64,000 nucleotides of DNA. It comes from an uncultured Clostridia bacterium. Its GTDB lineage: Bacteria; Bacillota; Clostridia; UBA1381. The stretch is from contig CAKSRS010000003.1 of assembly GCA_934487205.1 (NCBI GenBank), positions 1-64,000 of the forward strand, read 5' to 3'. The notes under the pieces are model-generated. The model saw nothing but the letters and a program-made list of their open reading frames with translations, searched no databases and was not told the origin of the DNA. A program made the position numbers and the translations under genes. Position 1 is the first letter of the stretch. The number at the start of each line of letters is the position of its first letter. This document shows, piece after piece, positions 16,320 to 24,683 of the stretch.

Positions 16320-19031
16320 ATGAAACGTATAACAGCCTTGATAGTAGCGGCGATAGTGCTGCTCACGGGCATAAATGCATATGCCGTTTCCGAATCGGGA
16401 GCGTTTAATGAGAATTATTACATAGAGGCGCGCCGTCTGCTTGAGGAGATAGACGTTGCGCCGAAGGGCGGCAGCGGCACAATGGTTGATTCGCCGATAT
16501 CGCGCATGGAATTTTTGCAGATGGCGGTACGTGCGGGGCTGGGCGGTGCGGAGCCGTCCGAGTCATCGCTGCCGATACCGTTTGCGGACGTTTCGGCGTC
16601 GGACAAAAAATATATCCAATACGCGATTGACGAAAAAATGATTTTGAGCCGCGACGAGGATTTTCGTCCGAATGACGACGCGGAGCTTGATTTTGCCGAA
16701 ATGATTCTTGTCGGCATGGCGGATATGGATATTACGGACGGCGCGTACGTCCGCAAAGCGGGCGAACTGGGCATTACGGATAAGCTTCGTCCGCAGAGTG
16801 CCGCTGAATTTAAAAAGGGCGACGCATATGTGATGATTTATAATTATCTGACGGAGGTCGAGGTTCCGTATTTCGGTGAAACGGGACTGAAGGCGTATTA
16901 CGATATTGAAAGCGTTAAGGGATTTTTGGAGGCGGACAGCTTTTCCTCGGCTGATAACAATGCGTGCGGTGCGGGGTATGTGCGCCTGCGCATAAGTGAT
17001 ACGCAAACTCTTGAACTTGCCTACACGGGCGATGCGTCGGAACTTCTGGGGCGCCGCGTAAAGGCGTATTATAATTCCGAAACGGAGGCGGTTCTGATTG
17101 TATCGGCGGACAGCCGCGATATCATAGCCGAAATCAGCGGGAGCATGTATGAAGATTATAACAAATCCACGCGAAAATTAAGCTGGAACGAGTATAAATC
17201 GGGCGACCGCTGGGAAAAAACCACAAAAAGGGTGTGGAAGGTAATTCCGCAGAGCGCGGATATCATATTTAACGGCAGTTATACCACAGACCACAGCTTT
17301 GTCTATAACATACTTGCAAGCGGCAGCGGATATGATGTGGATAAAATAACGCTTATATCGACGGGCGGTTCGAGCGGAATTGATTTGGTAAAGATTGACG
17401 CATACCGCGCGGTGCATGTAAGCTATGCCGACAAAAACAGCATGGTGATAAAGGATAAAAACAGCCGCAGCGTGTATGATTTTGACGAAGGCGCAAATCA
17501 GCCGGAGATTACGGTATATAACGAGTCGGGCGAGACGACGGATTTTTCGGAGATAAAGGTAAATGATGTTGTGCAGCTGTTCGAAACGCGCGGCGGCAGC
17601 CGCAGACTGAAAATCGTCATTTCCCGCGCACATGAGGACGGTACCGTTTCGTCGATTGACAACTCGGAGGAAAGATGCACGGTAGTTGCAGATGGCGTAA
17701 GTTACACCGTGTCGCGCTCGTTCGAGGCGTATGTAAGCGGACTGGCGGCGGGGCGGAGATACACGCTGTATCTTGACAGAAACGGCTTTATATGCGGATA
17801 TTCCGCCGGCGGCACGGACGATATAATTGTGGGCGGCGTATCGCAGATACGTTCGTACGATGATGTGAGTAAGGTTCTGGTGTTTGAAATATACACGCCG
17901 GACGGTCAGTTTGCCGATTATAAAACGGCGGAAAAGTGGAACGTAAATGATTCGCCCGTGTATATGGACAGCGATGATAACGTTGTGTATAAGGACGAAT
18001 CGGGCGAAGTGCAGAAAGCGTCGGTTAAGCTGAAAACTCAGTTTGTGCAGTTTAAGCTGGATTCGCAGGGGAATATCAAAACCGTGCGTACGGCGAAAAA
18101 GAACGCCGTGCCGGGCGAGCTGGGATATACCATGGGCATAGCCGACCCCGACGACATTTTTGCAAATCCGCAGGACAACAGCATGATATTTAAAACCAAC
18201 GGACAAATATTTATTCCGTACAGCGGCAATAAAACTATGCGGTTTGCGGTTAAAAATTCCGCTACAAAGATAATAAAAATGCCGTCGTCAAATATTATGT
18301 TTAACCGTGCGGCATATTTCAGCAATCAAGTTACCATTTCAAACGATAATCAATTCCCTGTTGTGGGATATACGCTCAAAGGTTCGGATAACGTGGTTGC
18401 GGATTATCTTGTTATTGTGAGCGACTCGTCATCAAATCCGAAGGATTCGGATAATTATGTTGTAAAAAAGATGTCGAAGGGACTCAACAGCGACGGGCTG
18501 ACGGGGTATGAGCTGACGCTTGTCAACGCAAGAACGGGCGAAGAGAGCAGCATAATGACCGAGGATTTGAATTTCCCGGGATATGATATTGACGGCAACT
18601 CGCTCGGCAGCAACGTTAATGTTGAGAAGGGCGATATCATTAAATACGGTACAAATACGGCGGGCGACGCGTCGGGATATATACTCATGTACGATATGAG
18701 CACGGGTGCGATTCAGGAAAAGGATACGACCTACTGGTACGGAAGTATGAGAATAGTGCGCGGCTGTGTTTACAGTGTGGACGGATTGTACTTCTCGTAC
18801 GTCAACTCGGATACCATGCCGGCGGACGTAAGCGGCAAGCTGCAGGTCGGGTACGCAAAAACGGCGGTTTTGGTTGACAGCGGCAGCATTGATTCCAGAT
18901 ACAGCGATGAATTTGTTAAAAGCGGCACGCCGGAGGATTTAACGGCGTATGTGGAAAACAGTACCAATTATTCGCGCATAATTTATATGACGGGACACGG
19001 CGAGGTAAGAATGCTTGTTGCATATAAATAA
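16320..19031 (+). CDS. large secreted surface protein with N-terminal SLH-like repeats
   Basis: A 903-residue exported protein (signal peptide 1-22). The first ~190 residues contain two to three diverged SLH-like units ('FADVSASDKKYIQYAIDEKMI', 'GELGITDKLRP', 'EFKKGDAYVMIYNYL'). The remaining ~700 residues are beta-rich, acidic and of unknown family, with many Tyr and Asp, as in cell-envelope proteins. It is placed directly after the C-terminally anchored SLH protein with a 16-base gap and probably belongs to the same wall-associated assembly. No enzymatic motif was found. Confidence 0.65.
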   Translation: MKRITALIVAAIVLLTGINAYAVSESGAFNENYYIEARRLLEEIDVAPKGGSGTMVDSPISRMEFLQMAVRAGLGGAEPSESSLPIPFADVSASDKKYIQYAIDEKMILSRDEDFRPNDDAELDFAEMILVGMADMDITDGAYVRKAGELGITDKLRPQSAAEFKKGDAYVMIYNYLTEVEVPYFGETGLKAYYDIESVKGFLEADSFSSADNNACGAGYVRLRISDTQTLELAYTGDASELLGRRVKAYYNSETEAVLIVSADSRDIIAEISGSMYEDYNKSTRKLSWNEYKSGDRWEKTTKRVWKVIPQSADIIFNGSYTTDHSFVYNILASGSGYDVDKITLISTGGSSGIDLVKIDAYRAVHVSYADKNSMVIKDKNSRSVYDFDEGANQPEITVYNESGETTDFSEIKVNDVVQLFETRGGSRRLKIVISRAHEDGTVSSIDNSEERCTVVADGVSYTVSRSFEAYVSGLAAGRRYTLYLDRNGFICGYSAGGTDDIIVGGVSQIRSYDDVSKVLVFEIYTPDGQFADYKTAEKWNVNDSPVYMDSDDNVVYKDESGEVQKASVKLKTQFVQFKLDSQGNIKTVRTAKKNAVPGELGYTMGIADPDDIFANPQDNSMIFKTNGQIFIPYSGNKTMRFAVKNSATKIIKMPSSNIMFNRAAYFSNQVTISNDNQFPVVGYTLKGSDNVVADYLVIVSDSSSNPKDSDNYVVKKMSKGLNSDGLTGYELTLVNARTGEESSIMTEDLNFPGYDIDGNSLGSNVNVEKGDIIKYGTNTAGDASGYILMYDMSTGAIQEKDTTYWYGSMRIVRGCVYSVDGLYFSYVNSDTMPADVSGKLQVGYAKTAVLVDSGSIDSRYSDEFVKSGTPEDLTAYVENSTNYSRIIYMTGHGEVRMLVAYK

Positions 19032-19053
19032 AATTACGGAGGAACAGGGAAAT

Positions 19054-19776
19054 ATGCAAACATTACAAAAACGGGAAAATGCCATGCGGGCAATGCTTGC
19101 GGTAACGGCGGTGCTGATTACCGTCACGGGCATAAGGTTTAAACAAAGCGTTTTCCGCATGATACCGCTGTATATTTCTCTGTTCATCGCGTTGTTTCAG
19201 TCAAAAGTGGACAGAAAAGCGCATTTAATAGGAAGTATAAACTCGCTTTTTTACGCGGCGGTTAATTTTTCGCTGAAGTTGTATGCGTCGTTTTTGAGCG
19301 CGCTGCTGTTTTCCTTTCCGGTGCAGCTGGTGTCGTATTTTTCGTGGAAGAAAAACGGCGTCGGGAACACCGTGCGCCTGAGGACGATGACAAAGCGCGG
19401 ACGTATAATTCTTGCACTTTTGTTTACGGCGTGCTATGCTGTTTCGGCATTTGCGGCGGGACATACCGATTCCGATTATCCGCGGCTTGATACACTGGTA
19501 TCGCTTTTGGGAATACTGGTGTCCTTCCTTGTAATGTACGCATATGCGGAATATTCGCCGCTCATGGTTCTTTCGGACGCATTGAGCGTGCTGCTTTACT
19601 TATTAATGATGCGCCGTGACATGGCGCAGATTACATATCTGATTTTTTCGACATTCCGATTGATTTGTCAGATACAGGCGTTTGTAAATGTGCGCAGACT
19701 GCTGAAAGAGCAGCAAAATGAGCGGTTGCCATGCAAAAACGGAGGTTCCGATGGAAATCAAAATCAACAAAATTGA
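19054..19776 (+). CDS. hydrophobic membrane protein of unknown function
   Basis: A 240-residue protein with about six predicted membrane segments (for example 'AMLAVTAVLITVTGI', 'FLSALLFSFPVQLVSYF', 'IILALLFTACYAVSAFA') and a hydrophilic Gln/Asn-rich tail. ACGGAGG lies 8-14 bases before the ATG at 19054; an upstream in-frame ATG at 19015 overlaps the previous gene and lacks a ribosome binding site. The last 26 bases overlap the start of the next gene, suggesting translational coupling. No family recognised. Confidence 0.6.
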   Translation: MQTLQKRENAMRAMLAVTAVLITVTGIRFKQSVFRMIPLYISLFIALFQSKVDRKAHLIGSINSLFYAAVNFSLKLYASFLSALLFSFPVQLVSYFSWKKNGVGNTVRLRTMTKRGRIILALLFTACYAVSAFAAGHTDSDYPRLDTLVSLLGILVSFLVMYAYAEYSPLMVLSDALSVLLYLLMMRRDMAQITYLIFSTFRLICQIQAFVNVRRLLKEQQNERLPCKNGGSDGNQNQQN

Positions 19777-20830
19777 CGGACATTATAACGGGAAAGAGTG
19801 TTTTGTTCACGCGAGAATGTGCGGACTGAATGAAAATCACTTGATTATGACTATGCAGAAACTTTATGTGCATGCGTGCGATTTGTTCTCGCCGCTGTAT
19901 GTTTCGGTAAGCAAAGACGGCGGAAAAACATGGTCGGAGCCGATGCCGGACGATGCGTTTGTTCTGCCGTGCCGCGGCGGCGTGAGTGCCGTCGGGTGCG
20001 ATGCGTCGCTGCTTATGCATAAAAAGAGCGGAAAAGCTGTTATAACGGGTTGCGTTACGCATTATCGGAATGACGAACCCGCCGAGGAAGTCGGGAATAA
20101 AACGTTTTATTCTGTATATGACGGCGAGAAATTTATGCCGATCGGCATTATAGATATTCCGCCGCAGTATCAATTTAAATCGTGCAACCCGGGCAGTTCG
20201 CAGTTTATCGAGGAGGAAAACGGCGATTTGCTTGTCCCCGCCAGTATAGTAAAAACCGAGGGTGCGCGGGCGGTTTTGGCGGTAATGCGCTGCTCGTTTG
20301 ACGGCACGCGGGCAGTGTTTAAAGAATTTGGGAATACGCTCGAATTTAATCACGCAAGGGGGATTTATGAGCCGTCGCTGTGTAAATTCCGCGGCAAATA
20401 TTATTTGACGTTAAGAAATGATGATTATGCGCTGTTTGCCGTAAGCGGCGACGGTATGCATTATTCAAAGCCGGATTTTTGGCGGTGGGATACAGATGAA
20501 ATTCTCCCGTCGGATAATACGCAGCAGCATTGGCTTGCGTGCGGGGATAAGCTGTACCTTGTTTATACAAGGCGTGCGGGTAATAACGACCATGTTTTTC
20601 GGCACAGAGCGCCGCTTTTTATGGCGGAGGTTGATACGGAAAATATGCGGGTTTTGCGGCATACGGAGAAAATTGTCGCCCCGGAACGCGGAGCAAGACT
20701 GGGTAATTTCGGGGTTTGCCGCTTGAGCGATAATCATTCGATTATAACGGCGGCGGAATGGATGCAGCCGCACGGGTGCGAAAAGTACGGCAGTAATAAT
20801 TCGATCTTTATAACAGATGTGATAATTTAG
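19751..20830 (+). CDS. sialidase-fold (beta-propeller) glycosidase-like protein, cytoplasmic
   Basis: A 359-residue protein without a signal peptide. A bacterial-neuraminidase-repeat Asp-box is visible near residue 55 ('VSVSKDGGKTWSEP') and a weaker one near residue 235 ('FAVSGDGMHYSKP'), consistent with a six-bladed propeller of the sialidase superfamily. GGAGG lies six bases before the ATG. It is the last gene of the operon and lies immediately before a strong terminator. A cytoplasmic location implies action on imported oligosaccharides, but sialidase activity itself cannot be claimed, since other glycosidases and lyases share this fold. Confidence 0.65.
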   Translation: MEIKINKIDGHYNGKECFVHARMCGLNENHLIMTMQKLYVHACDLFSPLYVSVSKDGGKTWSEPMPDDAFVLPCRGGVSAVGCDASLLMHKKSGKAVITGCVTHYRNDEPAEEVGNKTFYSVYDGEKFMPIGIIDIPPQYQFKSCNPGSSQFIEEENGDLLVPASIVKTEGARAVLAVMRCSFDGTRAVFKEFGNTLEFNHARGIYEPSLCKFRGKYYLTLRNDDYALFAVSGDGMHYSKPDFWRWDTDEILPSDNTQQHWLACGDKLYLVYTRRAGNNDHVFRHRAPLFMAEVDTENMRVLRHTEKIVAPERGARLGNFGVCRLSDNHSIITAAEWMQPHGCEKYGSNNSIFITDVII

Positions 20831-20836
20831 GCAAAG

Positions 20837-20872
20837 AAAAAAACAACATAATTTACATTATGTTGTTTTTTT
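20837..20872 (+). terminator. terminator of the polysaccharide operon
   Basis: A 16-bp perfect stem with a TTAC loop whose 3' arm ends in a T-run, starting six bases after the stop codon at 20830. The core of its stem is repeated at 20999-21022. Confidence 0.85.
20843..20866. repeat. 24-base hairpin core, copy 1
   Basis: ACAACATAAT-TTAC-ATTATGTTGT. The 24 bases are the exact reverse complement of 20999-21022, so the two hairpins flank a 132-bp gene-free AT-rich segment as inverted repeats. Confidence 0.8.
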
Positions 20873-20997
20873 CTACATGTAAAATTATACCATTTTAGTT
20901 ATGTTTAGTCAATAATTTTATGTATCAAATTTTAATGATTTTTTTCAGAGATAATGTAAAAAGTGTACAAATACTCGCGTTTTTCGACTTCTTTCGA

Positions 20998-21023
20998 CAC
21001 AACATAATGTAAATTATGTTGTG
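20998..21023. repeat. hairpin copy 2, candidate operator before the beta-helix gene
   Basis: CACAACATAAT-GTAA-ATTATGTTGTG, an 11-bp perfect dyad with no T-run behind it. Its core is the exact reverse complement of the operon terminator core. The remaining gap 20873-21114 contains no other gene; no clear -35/-10 pair was found for the next gene. Confidence 0.6.
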
Positions 21024-21114
21024 AAAATCACAAATCAGCACGCCGCGGTACGCACCGAAGGGAGGCATTATAATAGGACGCTGCGGCAGTAATTCAGAGA
21101 AAGAAGGAATATTA

Positions 21115-22590
21115 ATGAAAGGCAAAAAACTTTTGTCTGCAATAATTGCAGGCGCAATGATTCTCGGCATGACGGTTATGCCGGCTTTTGCAGATGCAGA
21201 AAAAGGAACAAAAGCAAACCCTTACACATTTGAAGAATTTAATGCATTGAAAGATGTAAGTGGACAGGAGCTTTGGGTTAATGTGAATTTGGACATTTCG
21301 GAAAAGAGCACAACAATCGGTAATTATGATATGTCCGACGGGTATGTATGGGTGTATGACGGAAAAGCTGCACCGGAGGGATATGTAAAAACCGGAAGAA
21401 GGACTGCTCAGGAAAATGCAACAGCCTATGTTTCAACAAAAGCAGGCGCAACCATACATATAATGGGTACATTGAAATCGGAAACGGGATACAATAATAG
21501 TAACTTTGTAGATTTCAAAAGCCTGTATTTCCAGCTGCCGTCAGCATCAAAAATTATTCTTGAAGGTATGACGTTGAACGGTATTTTCTGCATAACAACA
21601 AGCTATACATATCTGTATAACTGGCCTGACGGTTCTCTGGCTGACGGAAACGGTACCGTAAAAGCAGATTGGGGTACAAATATATGGTACGGATTTCCGA
21701 TTATGTCAGATAATCTGATTTTGGACAATTGTACGGTTAACGGTCAGTGGCTCGCAAATGGTCCTGAAAACGGTGCAATGGCAAAAAATATAACAATTAC
21801 AAATACTATTTTTAACCACCATATCAATTTATTAAATGGCAACAATTCAAATCCCATTTGGTGGAAGGGTCAGAAACAAATGGAAAATCTGACAATTAAA
21901 AACTGTAAGATTAAGTCAAGCAGACCGATAAAAATTGGTGAAGGCGGATTGACGGGCAATATTAATATAACGGATAACACATTTACAATGTTGGACGGAA
22001 ATGCTTGCGGAACTACAAGCGAATCAGACAGCAAAAAGAATGCGGCGTTGTATATAGATACTGCCGGCGTGGGTAATATTGATATTTCAAATAATACGCT
22101 TTATACCGCTGAAGGTGTACATACACAGTTATTGGCATATAAAGGAATCAAAACAAAAGACGACGCAACAGTAAAAATTGCCCAAAACAAAAAGGCAGAC
22201 GGCACGGCACTGACAGCAGAAGAAACAATAAACGGCTGGCATACCGACGGCGTTTGGAGTGATGAAATTAAGTCATTTGTTTGTGACAAGGTCAGCGGAA
22301 TTGAAGTTAAAGCGGACGCTAAGGTAAAAAATGAAACAAAGGCATATAAAAAAGTAAGTGAAACCGATGTTGCAACGGGATTTGTGTCGACAATTACGCC
22401 GGCGGAAAATTCGACTCTGGCAGTCAAAAAGATTTACTGGACAGTAACGAGTGACGGCGAAACGCGCAGAACGAAGGTATTTGACTTGCCGCAGATTGAG
22501 GCGCAGGGTACGGCACAGATCGGACTTGTAATCAGCGGACTTTATGACGAGAATGCAACGGCTGTTGCAAGCGTGCTGAGCGCTAACTAA
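21115..22590 (+). CDS. secreted right-handed beta-helix protein
   Basis: A 491-residue exported protein (signal peptide 1-26, ending PAFA-DA). Residues about 90-370 show short repeated beta-strands of the parallel beta-helix type ('KIILEGMTLNG', 'LILDNCTVNG', 'NITITNTIFNH', 'LTIKNCKIKSS', 'NINITDNTFTM', 'NIDISNNTLYT'), as in pectate lyases and related polysaccharide lyases or hydrolases. No catalytic Asp/Lys set could be assigned with confidence. The C-terminal ~110 residues are a separate beta-domain. The gene visibly uses more A-ending codons than the operon before it, which might reflect a separate origin. It ends 15 bases before a small peptide gene. Confidence 0.7.
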   Translation: MKGKKLLSAIIAGAMILGMTVMPAFADAEKGTKANPYTFEEFNALKDVSGQELWVNVNLDISEKSTTIGNYDMSDGYVWVYDGKAAPEGYVKTGRRTAQENATAYVSTKAGATIHIMGTLKSETGYNNSNFVDFKSLYFQLPSASKIILEGMTLNGIFCITTSYTYLYNWPDGSLADGNGTVKADWGTNIWYGFPIMSDNLILDNCTVNGQWLANGPENGAMAKNITITNTIFNHHINLLNGNNSNPIWWKGQKQMENLTIKNCKIKSSRPIKIGEGGLTGNINITDNTFTMLDGNACGTTSESDSKKNAALYIDTAGVGNIDISNNTLYTAEGVHTQLLAYKGIKTKDDATVKIAQNKKADGTALTAEETINGWHTDGVWSDEIKSFVCDKVSGIEVKADAKVKNETKAYKKVSETDVATGFVSTITPAENSTLAVKKIYWTVTSDGETRRTKVFDLPQIEAQGTAQIGLVISGLYDENATAVASVLSAN

Positions 22591-22605
22591 GGGAGGAATT
22601 GCGAT

Positions 22606-22770
22606 ATGAAAAAATACATTATTCCGGAAATAAAAATAACAACATTCACGGCGGAGGACATCATGGCGGCGTCAGGCGTCAACCAAGCCGCACAGCATGT
22701 GACGGAGCAGATGTCAAATGAAGGCGTAAAAACGGTTTATGCAACAAGCTGGGACGATATGTTACAATAA
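22606..22770 (+). CDS. small 54-residue peptide gene
   Basis: ATG at 22606 preceded at nine bases by GGGAGG; 54 codons, then a terminator overlapping the stop. The peptide begins MKKYIIPEIKITTFTAED and continues with 'IMAASG', then a polar Gln/Glu-rich tail ending 'SWDDMLQ'. The pattern 'MKKY..PEI...F.AEDI..ASG' resembles small proteins seen repeatedly in Firmicutes genomes, whose function is not established; a secreted or modified peptide is possible. It is co-directional with the beta-helix gene at a 15-base gap. Confidence 0.6.
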   Translation: MKKYIIPEIKITTFTAEDIMAASGVNQAAQHVTEQMSNEGVKTVYATSWDDMLQ

Positions 22771-22800
22771 AAAAATAACGGCGCGAGCCGTTATTTTTTT
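22769..22800. terminator. bidirectional terminator
   Basis: AAAAATAACGGC-GCGA-GCCGTTATTTTT: a 12-bp stem with A-run on one side and T-run on the other, placed between the converging peptide gene and alpha-galactosidase gene and including the latter's stop codon. Confidence 0.85.
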
Positions 22801-24551
22801 ATGATTTCCATTACGCCGGAATCGGGAATTTCAAAAGCATTGAGCCCTGTGGCAATTGTGCCGTCATATTCCGATTTTACCTTGCCGGTGCAATCCCATA
22901 TGCGGACGTGCGCCGTGTATTCGCCGTATTTGTTATCGATAACGGTAACTTCCGACCATGCACCGTTTACAAGCGTGATTTTTGCGTATTCCTTATCGGT
23001 TTTAAGATAGTTTTTGGAATATGTAACCGCGAATAACTCGCCGTTAAGCTCCGATGCGGCAAGGCTGTAGCTTGCCTCGGGATTTTCGGCGGTGAGCTTG
23101 CCGTCTAACAGACATTCGCGGTTTGCACGCCACAAATTCATATAAAATTTAAGCATATCCTTGTGCGATTGCGGCAGTTTTTCAATACGTACCGAAATTT
23201 GCGGCACAAGGAACATTATGTTTATAATCTGCAGAGCCGCCGCTTGGCAAGACGCGTCGGTATGCCACATAAGCATATCGGAATGTATTGACGAATTTCC
23301 GGAGGTGAACCGCAGATTGAGCCCGCTTACACGGTTTTTCAAGATATCCGCCGGGCAGTCCCAAACGCGCAGCATATTTCCGCAGCCGCGCATAATCGGG
23401 CCGACGTAGCTTTGGCGAAATTCAATCAATATTTCGGGATTTAGCTTTACGAGCCGTTCTTTTATTTCGGCAAGCAATGCGCAGATTGCGTCCTCAAGCG
23501 ATTCATAATCCATGCGCTCATTCGGCGCGGAACTTTGCTCTGTCAGGGAGAATGAGTCGATAAAATCAAGCTTAAGTCCGTCCAGACCCCAGTTTTTTAC
23601 GGCGTCCTCATATGTTTTGCAGAGGTAGTCGCGCACTTCGGGGTAGCGCGGGTCAAGCACAAATATTCCGTTTTTCCTGTCGGAGAGATACATGCCTTTA
23701 AAGCGTTCATATGCACGTGAATGTATGCCGACAAACGGCACGGAATACCACATCATATACTTCATGCCGAGCGCGTGCACACCATCGACAAGCGCTTTCA
23801 TGTTGGGGATTTTGTTCGGCGTCGGTTCCCAGTCGCCGCAGTATGCATAGCCGCGGCTGTTGTCGTCCGTCTGCCATCCGTCATCCGCGATTACGGTGTC
23901 CATGCCGTAATCCTTCGCAATTTTCAGCTCTGCAAGCAAATCGCTTGTTTCGAGCTGTTGGTGCATGGAATACCATGTCGAATACATCGGCAGCCGTGCT
24001 TCGTTCGGTATGTGCGCTGTGTCATAATCTTGCGCCCAGTATTTTTGCACGGCATCGGCTGCGTCATAGAACGGAACGGCGCGTGTATCAATTCGCAGTT
24101 CGGTTTCGTACGCCGAAATTTCGCTTATGGTTTCGGTAAATAAATTCAGTTTAAAATGAATACATGCCGTTTCCTCAAACACGCCCGCACTGATTACGCA
24201 TGGCGTGCGAACGTCTCTTAGAGATGTCGAAATTCGGTTTATACCGCGCTGATTTAAGTGTAAAATCATAGGCACGCCGGACGCGGAGCGCGAGTTGATT
24301 TTAACCGGACTCCATTCGGGCATAAGCTCGTTTTTAAGCGCATTTGTAAAGTCCCCCTCGGGCGACCATTGCGATATAATATCGTCAAGCGGAAGTTCCC
24401 AATCAATGCGCACCTTTTCGGGCGTCTGCTTTTTCGGAAGGGTCAGCGCAATTTTTATGCGGAGTATCCCGTCCTTGTTCTCTATGGGCGTCAGGTCAAT
24501 TTTGTAGTCGGTTGAGGCAGTGAATTTGATGCCGCTTATATTAAAGTCCAT
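22791..24551 (-). CDS. GH36-type alpha-galactosidase
   Basis: A 586-residue cytoplasmic glycoside hydrolase of clan GH-D. After an N-terminal beta-domain (1-180) the (beta/alpha)8 domain shows 'TVIADDGWQTDD', 'MKYMMWYSVPFVG', the nucleophile motif 'DGLKLDFIDSF' and a later 'MLRVWDCPAD' whose aspartate is the likely acid/base. A C-terminal beta-domain follows. The start at 24551 was preferred to an in-frame ATG 15 bases upstream because GGAGG lies between them at proper spacing. It faces the polysaccharide operon and may process alpha-galactosyl oligosaccharides brought in by the importer (inference); raffinose-synthase-like specificity is an alternative. Confidence 0.85.
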   Translation of the reverse strand: MDFNISGIKFTASTDYKIDLTPIENKDGILRIKIALTLPKKQTPEKVRIDWELPLDDIISQWSPEGDFTNALKNELMPEWSPVKINSRSASGVPMILHLNQRGINRISTSLRDVRTPCVISAGVFEETACIHFKLNLFTETISEISAYETELRIDTRAVPFYDAADAVQKYWAQDYDTAHIPNEARLPMYSTWYSMHQQLETSDLLAELKIAKDYGMDTVIADDGWQTDDNSRGYAYCGDWEPTPNKIPNMKALVDGVHALGMKYMMWYSVPFVGIHSRAYERFKGMYLSDRKNGIFVLDPRYPEVRDYLCKTYEDAVKNWGLDGLKLDFIDSFSLTEQSSAPNERMDYESLEDAICALLAEIKERLVKLNPEILIEFRQSYVGPIMRGCGNMLRVWDCPADILKNRVSGLNLRFTSGNSSIHSDMLMWHTDASCQAAALQIINIMFLVPQISVRIEKLPQSHKDMLKFYMNLWRANRECLLDGKLTAENPEASYSLAASELNGELFAVTYSKNYLKTDKEYAKITLVNGAWSEVTVIDNKYGEYTAHVRIWDCTGKVKSEYDGTIATGLNAFEIPDSGVMEIIKK

Positions 24552-24582
24552 GTTAATTTCCTCCATAATTATTATTATGGTT

Positions 24583-24611
24583 ATTTTATCATATCATGGG
24601 CATGTTTGCAA
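24583..24611 (-). promoter_or_regulatory. promoter of the GH36 gene
   Basis: On the minus strand TTGCAA (24611-24606), 17-base spacer, TAAAAT (24588-24583), 32 bases upstream of the start codon. A second TTGACA lies about 20 bases further upstream. Confidence 0.55.
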
Positions 24612-24683
24612 TATGTTTTAATAAAATTCGCGTGTCAAAACATTGCTAAAATGTGTCTCTGTATGCACCTTTTATACGCCGGA

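Noticed and set aside
17178..18206. 342-codon open frame on the minus strand
   Set aside because: It lies fully opposite the large SLH-like surface protein gene, has no ribosome binding site and a low-complexity Arg/His/Tyr-rich composition typical of an antisense shadow.
20873..20997. Insertion sequence or transposon between the inverted hairpins
   Set aside because: The segment is too short for a transposase and no target-site duplication could be recognised; only the hairpin pair itself is reported.
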